From Streptomyces sp. ALI-76-A (GTDB lineage Bacteria > Actinomycetota > Actinomycetes > Streptomycetales > Streptomycetaceae), in the NCBI RefSeq assembly GCF_030287445.1, contig NZ_JASVWB010000002.1, positions 806,001 to 870,000 on the forward strand: a DNA stretch of 64,000 nucleotides, given 5' to 3'. Below the pieces are notes generated by a model. The model was not told where the DNA came from, did not search any database, and worked only from the letters and a program-made list of their open reading frames with translations. The first letter of the stretch is position 1; every line of letters starts with the position of its first letter. Both the position numbers and the translations under genes were made by a program. Of this stretch, positions 31,287-39,464 are shown one piece after another.

Positions 31287-33854
31287 GTGAGCGTCTCCGA
31301 ACACCCGCACGAGCAAGACGACGGTGCGGCACAGCACGCGTCCGCCGCTCCCCCGGCTCGGCCGGACGCGCCGCCCGGCACCGCCGACGACGGACCCACG
31401 GGCGACGGGGAGGCCGGGAACCGGCCGGCCCCCGACGAGGCGCCCGCCGCCGGGCCGGCCGGCGGTGAGCCCGGCGGTGAGCCGGCCGGCGAGGGGCGAG
31501 GCGACGAGGGACCGGGTGTTCCCCCCGGCTCCCCCGTCGGCAGGCTGGCCGCGACCGTCGAGCGGCTGCGCCGTGAGGTGCGGGCCGCCCAGGCGGAGGC
31601 GGAGGGGCGGGCCCTGATAGAGCTCGCCAAGGGCATCCTGGTCGAACGTCTGCAGTGCGGCCCCGCGCAGGCCGCGCGCCAGCTCGCGGAGCTGGCCGAG
31701 CAGGCCAAGGTCACGCCCCTGGAGTTCGCGGTCGAGGTCATCAACCAGGCCGCCCGGGACAAGATGTCGGAGGTGACCGACGCCTTCCTCGCCGCCACGT
31801 CGGGCGACGCGGAACCGGTGGGCGAGTCCCCCGCCGTACGGCTGCGGGCGGCCGAGAGCGGCGCGCTGGCCGCGGACGACACCCAGGCCGTCGCGGACTC
31901 CCTGTTGCAGCAGGCACTGCGGCCGCTCGGGGCGGTGGCCGTCGCCATCTGGGCGGCCGGCCCGGACGGGTCCCTCACCCTGGCGGGCAGCGCCGGCTTC
32001 TCCCCGGCCGAGGCGGCGCGCTGGCGCTATGTGCCGCCGGACGTGGCGACGGTGGCCCGGCGCGGCCTCACCGAGCGCGCGGGTCAGTGGATCACCTCGC
32101 TCGCCCAGACCGGCCTGCCCAGCATCGGCCGGCATCACCATCCGGACGGCGGCCGGGCCGCCCTTCCCGCCGGGACCGGCGGACGCGTCCACGGGGTGCT
32201 GGAGATCGCCTGGGCGGAGCCGCTGGCTGTCCAGCCGGCGCGGATCGTGCGGCAGGTGGAGGCCCTGGCCGAGCTGTGCGCCCACACGCTGGAGACGTAC
32301 ACGCAGGTCCACGACCTGGTGCAGGAGCCTCGCGTGCTGCCGGACGCGGCGGAGCTCATGGATCTGGCCGACGGACTGCACGACCCCGCCCTGGTCCTCG
32401 TGCCGCATCTGGACGACTCCGGTCACCTGGTGGACTTCCGCATCCAGCACGTGAACGGCCGGTTCCTCGATCCCGCGGGCCGCTCACGCGCCGTCATCAA
32501 CGGTGCCCTGCTGCTGGAGGCCTACCCGATGGCCGCCGGCGTGAGCGAGCTGTTCCAGCGCGTCGAGCGGGTGTACGCGACAGGCGAGCCGTTCCGCGCG
32601 CAGCGGATGAACCTCACCTCGCTGGTGGACCAGGTTCCGCTGTCGACCGTCGCCGACATCAGCATCAGCCGGCACGGGAGCGGCGTCCTGCTGCTGTGGC
32701 GGATCGAGGACGAGACCGCCCGGCTGGCGAGTCTGCTCCAGCACGCCCAGCGGCTCGGGCGCATCGGCGGGTTCGAGGAGAACCTGCTGACCGGCGAGAT
32801 CACCTGGAACGGACAGCTGTTCGACCTGTACGGCCGTTCCCCGTCGAGCATGCCGGTGCCGCTGGAGGAGCTGCCCGCCCACGCCCACCCGGACGACACC
32901 ACCGTCATCCGCAGGTTCCTGCGCACGGTGCTGCACCAACGGCGGCCCGCGTCCACGGCGTTCCGGCTCCAGCGGCCCGACGGTGTCACCCGGCACATCA
33001 GGGTCGTCGCCGAGCCCGTGCTCGACACGCACGGCCGGCTGTTCGCCGTCCGCGGGGCCTACCAGGACATCTCGGCCCAGCACTGGACCGAGGTGGCGCT
33101 CGCGGCCACCCGCGACCAGCTCGCGCACACCGAGCAGCAGGCCACCGAACGCAACCGGCTGACGCTGCAGTTGCAGCACGCCATCATGCCGCCCGCGCAG
33201 GCCCCGCTGGAGGTCCCCGACCTCCAGGTGGCCGTCCGCTACCGGCCCGCCGAGACGGAGCAGCTCGTCGGCGGCGACTGGTACGACGCCGTCGTGCTGC
33301 CGTCCGGGATGGTCCTGGTGTGCGTCGGTGACGTGGCGGGGCACGGCATAGAGGCCGCCACGAGCATGGTCGTGCTGCGCAACGCGCTGCGCGGGCTGGC
33401 CGTGACCGGTGCCGGGCCGGGCCAGCTGCTGTCGTGGCTCAACATCGTGGCGCACCACCTCACCGGCGCGGTCACCGCGACGGCGGTCTGCGGACTGTAC
33501 GACCCGGACCGGCACACCCTGCGCTGGGCACGGGCCGGTCATCTCCCGCCGGTGCTCGTCCGCGCGGCGGAGGCGGCCCCGCTGCCCCTGGTCAAGGGGC
33601 TGCTGCTCGGGGCCGTGCCCGAGGCCGTCTACGAGGAGACGGAGATCCAGCTGGCCGTCGGAGACACCCTGCTGATGTACACCGACGGTCTGATCGAGCG
33701 CCGTGACCGTTCCGTGGAGGAGTCCCTGCGTCATCTGCTGACCACGGCGCGCAGCGCGCCCAAGACGCTCGACCAGCAGTTGGACCGGCTGCTCACGTAC
33801 AGCAGGTCCGACACCGACGACGACACCTGCATCGTGGGCATCCGGGTCGGCTGA
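31287..33854 (+). CDS. ANTAR-GAF-PAS-PP2C (SpoIIE/RsbU-type) phosphatase
   Basis: An 855-residue multidomain protein. A disordered Pro/Gly/Asp-rich start (1-85) precedes an ANTAR-like domain (about 100-157; RALIELAKGILVERLQCG). GAF-like (about 180-340) and two PAS-like segments (about 345-475, 485-615) follow. A PP2C domain (about 625-855) has the metal ligands GGDWYDAV, VGDVAGHGIEA and the last aspartates in DTDDDTC. PP2Cs of this type dephosphorylate STAS antagonists to release sigma factors. An RNA-binding-type domain fused to this output is notable. GTG 31287 follows GAGGAG. It lies 91 bp behind the hybrid kinase and ahead of the STAS operon. Confidence 0.9.
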   Translation: MSVSEHPHEQDDGAAQHASAAPPARPDAPPGTADDGPTGDGEAGNRPAPDEAPAAGPAGGEPGGEPAGEGRGDEGPGVPPGSPVGRLAATVERLRREVRAAQAEAEGRALIELAKGILVERLQCGPAQAARQLAELAEQAKVTPLEFAVEVINQAARDKMSEVTDAFLAATSGDAEPVGESPAVRLRAAESGALAADDTQAVADSLLQQALRPLGAVAVAIWAAGPDGSLTLAGSAGFSPAEAARWRYVPPDVATVARRGLTERAGQWITSLAQTGLPSIGRHHHPDGGRAALPAGTGGRVHGVLEIAWAEPLAVQPARIVRQVEALAELCAHTLETYTQVHDLVQEPRVLPDAAELMDLADGLHDPALVLVPHLDDSGHLVDFRIQHVNGRFLDPAGRSRAVINGALLLEAYPMAAGVSELFQRVERVYATGEPFRAQRMNLTSLVDQVPLSTVADISISRHGSGVLLLWRIEDETARLASLLQHAQRLGRIGGFEENLLTGEITWNGQLFDLYGRSPSSMPVPLEELPAHAHPDDTTVIRRFLRTVLHQRRPASTAFRLQRPDGVTRHIRVVAEPVLDTHGRLFAVRGAYQDISAQHWTEVALAATRDQLAHTEQQATERNRLTLQLQHAIMPPAQAPLEVPDLQVAVRYRPAETEQLVGGDWYDAVVLPSGMVLVCVGDVAGHGIEAATSMVVLRNALRGLAVTGAGPGQLLSWLNIVAHHLTGAVTATAVCGLYDPDRHTLRWARAGHLPPVLVRAAEAAPLPLVKGLLLGAVPEAVYEETEIQLAVGDTLLMYTDGLIERRDRSVEESLRHLLTTARSAPKTLDQQLDRLLTYSRSDTDDDTCIVGIRVG

Positions 33855-33863
33855 CGGCCGGAC

Positions 33864-33894
33864 GCCGGCGGGCGTGACGCGGCCGTCCGCCGGC
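33864..33894 (+). terminator. Hairpin terminator after the ANTAR-PP2C gene
   Basis: GCCGGCGGGC (33864-33873) pairs with GTCCGCCGGC (33885-33894) with one G-T pair, 10 bp after the stop codon. No T-tract follows. Confidence 0.5.
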
Positions 33895-33922
33895 CGGGCC
33901 GGCACGTCTTCACACCTCGTCC

Positions 33923-33947
33923 GCATACCTCGCCCCATCCCGGGTAA
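33923..33947 (+). promoter_or_regulatory. SigB-like promoter candidate 1 for the STAS gene
   Basis: GCAT (33923-33926), a 15-bp spacer and GGGTAA (33942-33947) match the SigB form except for the final base. It is the distal of two elements with identical design upstream of GTG 34106. Confidence 0.45.
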
Positions 33948-34046
33948 GCGCGGGGCGGCACGGTACAGAGGACGACCGGAAGGGCGCTGGATGGGATTCG
34001 GCAGACCGATGAGAGCTTGATCACGGAGCACCGCCGGAATCGGTGT

Positions 34047-34071
34047 GCATCGAAGTCGCTGACAGGGGTAA
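34047..34071 (+). promoter_or_regulatory. SigB-like promoter candidate 2 for the STAS gene
   Basis: GCAT (34047-34050), a 15-bp spacer and GGGTAA (34066-34071) repeat the design of the element at 33923. It lies 35 bp before GTG 34106, a good distance for a short leader. Confidence 0.5.
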
Positions 34072-34105
34072 CCAGCCCTGGCCGTAAGCGTTTGTGGAGG
34101 TATTT

Positions 34106-34507
34106 GTGTCCATTGCCCAGAACCCCTTGTCCGTCGAGGTCACCCTGCCGAGGGAGGACGTCGCCCTGATCGCGGTCGAGGGCTACTTGGACGTAGACAC
34201 CGCGACGGAGTTCCAGCACCACCTGGCCAACCAGCTCCACCACGGCCGGCGGCACTTCCTGCTCGACCTGTCGGCCGTCCCGTTCATGGACTCGTCCGGC
34301 ATGAACATCATCCTGCGGGTGTACCAGCAGGCCCGCGGCATACCGGGCAGCGTGCACATCATCTCCCCCGCTCCGGCGGTCCGGCGGATCCTGGACCTGA
34401 CGGGCGTGAGCATCACCGTCCCGGTGTCGGAGAGCCTCGACGAGGCGCTCGCCCGCGTCGACGCGTTCGGGTCGGAGCAGGATCTGCAGGACGAGCGACA
34501 GCTCTGA
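34106..34507 (+). CDS. STAS-domain anti-sigma factor antagonist (RsbV-like)
   Basis: A 133-residue single-domain STAS protein. The phosphorylation loop is DLSAVPFMDSSGMN with S63/S64 after the conserved aspartate; an RsbW-like kinase would modify it and a PP2C would restore it. GTG 34106 is chosen because GGAGGT lies six bases before it; an earlier GTG at 34094 contains that ribosome-binding site. It stands between the ANTAR-PP2C gene and the rsbRST operon and has two SigB-like promoters, which suggests positive feedback. Confidence 0.92.
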   Translation: MSIAQNPLSVEVTLPREDVALIAVEGYLDVDTATEFQHHLANQLHHGRRHFLLDLSAVPFMDSSGMNIILRVYQQARGIPGSVHIISPAPAVRRILDLTGVSITVPVSESLDEALARVDAFGSEQDLQDERQL

Positions 34508-34685
34508 TCCGGGAGTGTTCCACGGCCGTCACCGGGCGTTTCGCCCAACCTGATCGTTTGTCCGGCACGCGGTGTCGTACGAGGTGGGGCCATGGTTACA
34601 GTGGTCGCCCGGCAGGGTCATATCGCCGTCTCGTCGCCTTCAGCGGGTTCGGTGGGACGCAACCCGACGAGGATGCTGAGGAGTA

Positions 34686-35591
34686 ATGCAGGTGCCGGAG
34701 CACGAAACGACAGGGCAACACGCGACACCGGCACGGGAGGTCGGGGATTTCCTGCGCCGCCGTGGTGAGCAGATCGCCCAGCGGTGGGCCGACGAACCTC
34801 TGTTCCGTACGGTGTTCACCGTCTCGCGGGACGAGGCGGTGGAAGCCGGCAAGATCGTCGTCGACGCGCTGGCCCAGGTCGCCGACACGGACCAGGTGCA
34901 CGATCCCGACGCCGCCGGATTCACCGTGGTGCGGGAGCAGCTGTCCCGGATGGGCGCGGCCCGCTCGCGGGCCGGCTTCACCACCTCGCAGGTGTCGAAC
35001 GACGTGAACGCCCTGCGTCCGCCGGTCGAGAACCTGCTGCTGGCCGACTTCCCCGAGGACGACGCCGACCGGGTCCGCGAGTGCACCACGGCGCTGACCG
35101 TGCTGATGGGCACGCTCCGGCTGGTCGTGCTGGAGACGGCGCTGAGCGAGGGGCAGGCCCTGATCGAACGGCAGCGGTTGCAGCTGATGGAAGTGGCCAC
35201 CCCGGTGATCAAGCTGTGGGACGGGGTGGTGGCGGTGCCGCTGATCGGCACGCTCGACAGCGCCCGCAGCCAGGTGGTCATGGAGAGCCTGCTGGAGGCC
35301 GTGGTCGACCAGCACGCCCGGTTCGCCATCCTGGACATCACCGGTGTGCCCACGGTCGACTCGCTGGTGGCCCAGCATCTGATGAAGACGGTCGCCGCCA
35401 CCCGGCTGATGGGTGCCGAGTGCATCGTCTCCGGCATCCGTCCGGCGATCGCGCAGACCATCGTGCATCTCGGTCTGGACCTGGGCACCGTGATGACCCG
35501 GTCGTCCCTCGCCGACGCGCTGGCGTACGCCCTGCACCAGCTGGGCACCGACATCATCAACTCGACGCCCGGCGGTGCGGGGCCCCGGTGA
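34686..35591 (+). CDS. rsbR: RsbR-type stressosome co-antagonist
   Basis: A 301-residue protein with a non-haem-globin-like N-terminal helical sensor domain (about 18-160) and a C-terminal STAS domain (about 168-285). Both threonines phosphorylated by RsbT in Bacillus RsbR have counterparts: T172 in VATPVIKLWDG and T219 in LDITGVPTVDS. With RsbS it should build the stressosome shell that holds RsbT. ATG 34686 follows GAGGAG. The stop overlaps rsbS in GTGA. Confidence 0.93.
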   Translation: MQVPEHETTGQHATPAREVGDFLRRRGEQIAQRWADEPLFRTVFTVSRDEAVEAGKIVVDALAQVADTDQVHDPDAAGFTVVREQLSRMGAARSRAGFTTSQVSNDVNALRPPVENLLLADFPEDDADRVRECTTALTVLMGTLRLVVLETALSEGQALIERQRLQLMEVATPVIKLWDGVVAVPLIGTLDSARSQVVMESLLEAVVDQHARFAILDITGVPTVDSLVAQHLMKTVAATRLMGAECIVSGIRPAIAQTIVHLGLDLGTVMTRSSLADALAYALHQLGTDIINSTPGGAGPR

Positions 35592-36007
35592 GCCACGACT
35601 TCTCCCGCCCGGTCACGGGCCATGTGCCGGTTCTCCGGCTCGGTGACGTCCTCCTCGTCACGCTCCAGGGGGACCTGTACGACAGCACGGCACAGCAGCT
35701 TCAGGAGGACATCGGCGAGATGATCGTCAGCACCGGGGTGACCGGTGTGGTCATCGACATCTCCGGCGTGGAGATCGTCGACTCCTTCCTCGGGCGGGTG
35801 CTGGCCGAGATCGCGGCGAAGGCCAGGCTGCTGGCGGCGCGGACCGTTGTGGCCGGCATGCGGCCGGCGGTCGCGATCACCATGGTGGAGCTGGGGCTGA
35901 CCCTGCCGGGGCTGCACACCGCGCTCACCACCGAGGCGGCCATGGAGCTCCTCGCGGGGCTGGATCCGGACACCCGCTCGGGCGGCCTGCGCCAGGAGAG
36001 CCGGTGA
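35588..36007 (+). CDS. rsbS: RsbS-type stressosome scaffold protein
   Basis: A 139-residue STAS protein that binds RsbT. The phosphorylatable serine is S59 in VVIDISGVEIVDSFLGRV, the same number as in Bacillus RsbS. The C-terminal 20 residues extend beyond the STAS fold. GTG 35588 overlaps the rsbR stop by four bases and its stop touches the rsbT start, so the three proteins are translationally coupled, as expected for a complex with fixed stoichiometry. Confidence 0.93.
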   Translation: MSHDFSRPVTGHVPVLRLGDVLLVTLQGDLYDSTAQQLQEDIGEMIVSTGVTGVVIDISGVEIVDSFLGRVLAEIAAKARLLAARTVVAGMRPAVAITMVELGLTLPGLHTALTTEAAMELLAGLDPDTRSGGLRQESR

Positions 36008-36447
36008 TGCAGACAGCCGCGGGTGTCGAGGCCTGCCTGCCGATCCGTTCGGACATGGATCTGGTGTGGGTGCGACAGCACGTGCGGCAGGCCGCCGGCC
36101 TGCTGGGCTTCGGACTGGTGGAGCAGACCAAGCTGGTCACCGCGGCCAGTGAGCTGGCCCGCAACACCCTCGTGCACGGCGGGGGCGGCCAGATGGAGAC
36201 GACGCCCGTGGTCAGCGGGCGGACCCGCGGGCTGCGGCTGACCTTCTCCGACGAGGGGCCGGGCATCGCGGATCTGGAGCGGGCGCTGAGCGACGGCTAC
36301 ACCTCCGGCGACGGCCTCGGGATGGGCCTGGGCGGTGCGCGGCGGCTGGTGCACGAGTTCGCGGTCGACAGCACCCCCGGGGTCGGCACCAAGGTCACGG
36401 TGGTCTCCTGGGCGGCGATGCCTCCCAGACCGCGTGAGGAGTCCTGA
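36007..36447 (+). CDS. rsbT: RsbT-type switch kinase
   Basis: A 146-residue GHKL serine/threonine kinase. The N-box is AASELARNTLVHGGGG (about 45-60), the G1 box FSDEGPGIADLE and the G2 box DGLGMGLGGARRLV. RsbT phosphorylates RsbS and RsbR and, when released, activates a PP2C phosphatase. ATG 36007 lies eight bases after AGGAG; GTG 36004 would overlap rsbS by four bases and is the alternative. The downstream PP2C proteins are the likely targets. Confidence 0.93.
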   Translation: MQTAAGVEACLPIRSDMDLVWVRQHVRQAAGLLGFGLVEQTKLVTAASELARNTLVHGGGGQMETTPVVSGRTRGLRLTFSDEGPGIADLERALSDGYTSGDGLGMGLGGARRLVHEFAVDSTPGVGTKVTVVSWAAMPPRPREES

Positions 36448-36448
36448 C

Positions 36449-37495
36449 ATGCCGCGTGTGTGGGACGTGCCGGTGCACGACTCGACCCGGGTGCGGGACG
36501 CCCGGGTCGCCGCGGAGCACGCGGCCGCCCTCGCGGGGCTCGACGAGGCGCGCACGGCGGCGGCCGCGCTGGTGGCGACCGAGCTGGCCACCAACCTGCT
36601 CAAGCACGCCGGGGGCGGCCAGCTCCTCATCGACGTGGTGGACCCGGCCCTGCCCGCGGGCGCCGGCGCCTCCTTGGTGCAGGTCGCCGCGGTCGACCAC
36701 GGTCCGGGCATCCCCGACGTCAGCACCGCCCTGCGGGACGGCTACTCCACGGCGCGGTCCCTCGGGGCCGGGCTCGGCACCTGCCGCCGGATAGCGGACG
36801 ACTTCGACCTGCACAGCGTGCCGGGGCGGGGCACGGTGGTGCTGGCCCGGGTCGGGGCCCGGCCGAAGGAAGCCGCACCGGCCGCCGCGGTGCGGGCCGG
36901 CGGGGTGAACATCCCGTTCGCCGGGGCGGACCACTCGGGCGACGCCTGGGCGTGGGCCCGGGCCGGCGACCGGCTGACCCTGATGCTGGCCGACGGTCTG
37001 GGGCACGGCCCCGACGCGGCCCACGCCTCCACGGCCGCCACGCGGGCCCTGCACCGGGCGGCCCACTTGCCCCCCGCCGAGACGCTGGTCCACCTGGACA
37101 CCGCGTTGCGCGGCACCAGGGGGGCGGCCGTCGCGGTGGCCCAGGTCGACGCCCGCACGGGCGAGCTGCGGTTCGCCGGTGTCGGCAACATAGGAGCGCG
37201 GCTGCGCGAGGGCGGCCGGTGGCGTTCGCTGCTGTCCCGGCCCGGGATCGTGGGCGTCCACAAGCACGCGACGCTGCGGGAGGACCGTATGCCGTGGGCC
37301 GCCGACCGGATGCTCATCCTGCACAGCGACGGCCTGCCCAGCCGGTGGACGCCGCCGTCGGACGCTGCCCTGCTGGCGGCCGACCCGGCGGTCGTGGCCG
37401 CCGTGACGGTACGTGACGCGAGCAGTTCCGCCCGGCCGGTGCGGGACGACACCGCCGTGGCAGTGCTGGCTCCGACCCCGCCGGAGGGTCCATGA
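36449..37495 (+). CDS. GHKL-PP2C fusion (RsbX-like phosphatase)
   Basis: A 348-residue protein joining an RsbT-like GHKL domain (about 15-135; N-box VATELATNLLKHAGGG, G1 VDHGPGIPD, G2 SLGAGLGTCRRIAD) to a small PP2C domain (about 150-345; MLADGLGHGPDAAHAS and DDTAVAVL). Bacillus RsbX is a stand-alone PP2C that resets RsbR and RsbS. Here a kinase-like module and a phosphatase module share one chain, so it could both read and reset the stressosome. It starts one base after the rsbT stop and overlaps the next gene by four bases. Confidence 0.9.
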   Translation: MPRVWDVPVHDSTRVRDARVAAEHAAALAGLDEARTAAAALVATELATNLLKHAGGGQLLIDVVDPALPAGAGASLVQVAAVDHGPGIPDVSTALRDGYSTARSLGAGLGTCRRIADDFDLHSVPGRGTVVLARVGARPKEAAPAAAVRAGGVNIPFAGADHSGDAWAWARAGDRLTLMLADGLGHGPDAAHASTAATRALHRAAHLPPAETLVHLDTALRGTRGAAVAVAQVDARTGELRFAGVGNIGARLREGGRWRSLLSRPGIVGVHKHATLREDRMPWAADRMLILHSDGLPSRWTPPSDAALLAADPAVVAAVTVRDASSSARPVRDDTAVAVLAPTPPEGP

Positions 37496-39240
37496 CGCAC
37501 AGTTGGCAGATCACAGACGTCGTCGACGCGGCCCGGGCCCGGATCGCCACCGCCCGGCTGGCCGCCGCCCACGGCGTGCCGGCCCTCGACCGCACCCGGC
37601 TGACCACCGCGCTCAGCGTGCAGCTGCGGCAGTGCCTCACCAAGGGCGGCACCTGGTGGCTCACCCTGGAGGCCACGGCCGCGCCCGGCGAAGAGGGACT
37701 CCTGCACGCCCTGGTGACGCCCCGGCACGAGACGGCCGCCGTCGCGCAGCCGCCGTGGCGGATCACGGTCCGCTGCCCGGAGGCGGCGGACGTGTCCGGC
37801 GACGCCGCGGTGGCCGAGGACCCGGTGGTCCTGGCGGAGGCCCTGCTGGGCGCCGACGAGGACACCGCGCTGGTGCTGGAGCGGCTCACCGAGCAGGAGG
37901 AACTGGTCGACTTCCACCGGGAGGAGCTGCACCAGACGAACCAGGGTGTGCTGGCCCTGCACGCGGAGCTGGACGCCGCCGGGCGGGCCCAGCGCGAGGC
38001 CTTCGCCGCCGAGCGCAAGGCGCGCACCGAGGCGGAGAGCGCCCGGCGCCGGCTGACGTTCCTGGCGGACGCGAGCGCGGTGCTGACGGCGTCGCTGAAC
38101 CACGACGAGATCGTGCGCCGACTGCCCGGCCTGCTGGTGCCCGAGTACGCCCGCAGCGTCGACGTGTGGCTGTTCGACGGCGACGACGACCGGCACCCGC
38201 CCACGCCGGACCCGGCCGCACCGCAGCACCCGCCCACGCCGCACCCGGCCGCCGCCGTGCTCGCCGCCCGCACCGGGCGCCCGCAGTACGCCGCCGACCG
38301 TCCGGGCGGTCTGCCCGGCGTCCAGGACCAGCCGCCCTCGGCGCTGGATCCCGCCCGGCCCCTGCTGTGCATCCCGCTGACGACGCGGCGCGCTCCCCTG
38401 GGCGTGCTCACGCTGTCCCCGCCCGGTGACCGCTGGGACCCGGACGACGCCGTGATGCTGATCGAGCTCGCCAGACGGGCCAGCATCGCCATCGACAACG
38501 CCCGCCGCTTCGAGCACAACCGGGACATCGCCGAGACACTGCAACGCGCGCTGCTCACGGACCTGCCTGCCAAACCGGGCCTGAGCCTGGCCGCCCGCTA
38601 TCTGCCGGCCACGCACGGCCTGAACATCGGCGGCGACTGGTACGACGCCTTCCGCCAGCCCGACGGCAGCCTGATCACCGTCATCGGCGACGTCACCGGG
38701 CACGGTCTGCACGCGGCCGTGATGATGAGCCAGCTGCGCACCGCGCTGCGCGCCTACGCCGTCGACGGCGGCAGTCCGGGCCAGTTGCTGACCCGGCTGC
38801 ACATGTTCCTGCACCATCTCCAGCCCGATCTCTACGCCACCGCCGTCATCGCGCGTTTCCGGCCCGGCGACCCCACCCTGACCTGGGCGGCGGCCGGTCA
38901 TCCGCCGCCGGTGCTGCGTACCCCCGACGGGCGGGTGCACACGCTCGACGCCAAGCCCGGTGCGATGCTCGGCATTCCGCTGCGGCAGCAGATCGACGAC
39001 CACACCGCGCCGCTCGTGCCCGGCTCGACGCTGGCCCTGTACACGGACGGTCTGGTGGAGCGGCGCGCGCAGGGCATAGACCCGGGCATCGAGCGGCTGG
39101 CGGACGCGCTCGGCAGGTTCGGCTCCACGGAGCTGGAAGCCGACCTGGAAGGAGCGGCGGACCGGATCCTCACACCGCTGCTGAGCGACTCCGAACGCGA
39201 CGACGACGTGTGTCTGCTGCTCTGTCATCTGGCGGCCTGA
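37492..39240 (+). CDS. GAF-PP2C (RsbU/SpoIIE-type) phosphatase
   Basis: A 582-residue protein. An N-terminal domain (1-140) has no clear match; a coiled coil (about 135-190) leads to a GAF domain (about 195-345) and a PP2C domain (about 355-580) with GGDWYDAFR, IGDVTGHGLHAAV and DSERDDDVCLL as metal ligands. By analogy with RsbU it would be activated by RsbT and dephosphorylate a STAS antagonist such as the product at 34106. A proline-rich insert (PPTPDPAAPQHPPTPHP, about 239-255) interrupts the GAF domain. ATG 37492 overlaps the previous stop in ATGA. It ends the operon. Confidence 0.92.
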   Translation: MTHSWQITDVVDAARARIATARLAAAHGVPALDRTRLTTALSVQLRQCLTKGGTWWLTLEATAAPGEEGLLHALVTPRHETAAVAQPPWRITVRCPEAADVSGDAAVAEDPVVLAEALLGADEDTALVLERLTEQEELVDFHREELHQTNQGVLALHAELDAAGRAQREAFAAERKARTEAESARRRLTFLADASAVLTASLNHDEIVRRLPGLLVPEYARSVDVWLFDGDDDRHPPTPDPAAPQHPPTPHPAAAVLAARTGRPQYAADRPGGLPGVQDQPPSALDPARPLLCIPLTTRRAPLGVLTLSPPGDRWDPDDAVMLIELARRASIAIDNARRFEHNRDIAETLQRALLTDLPAKPGLSLAARYLPATHGLNIGGDWYDAFRQPDGSLITVIGDVTGHGLHAAVMMSQLRTALRAYAVDGGSPGQLLTRLHMFLHHLQPDLYATAVIARFRPGDPTLTWAAAGHPPPVLRTPDGRVHTLDAKPGAMLGIPLRQQIDDHTAPLVPGSTLALYTDGLVERRAQGIDPGIERLADALGRFGSTELEADLEGAADRILTPLLSDSERDDDVCLLLCHLAA

Positions 39241-39464
39241 GGCCCTGCCCGCGGCATCCGCCCCACGATCTTCACGATCGCCCCGGTGCGCTTCTGCGTC
39301 CGGAGGGGCATGGTGGTGCTCGACGCGTTCGTCTGTCCGCCGTGGTCCGGCCGGCGGAACGGCCGGCACCGCTATGGGATCGATGAGGTGCGAAGCAGCG
39401 ATCCACGGGCAGGCGAATGTCGTTCGAGGCAGACCGCCTGGAGCCGCAGAAAGGGATGAACACC

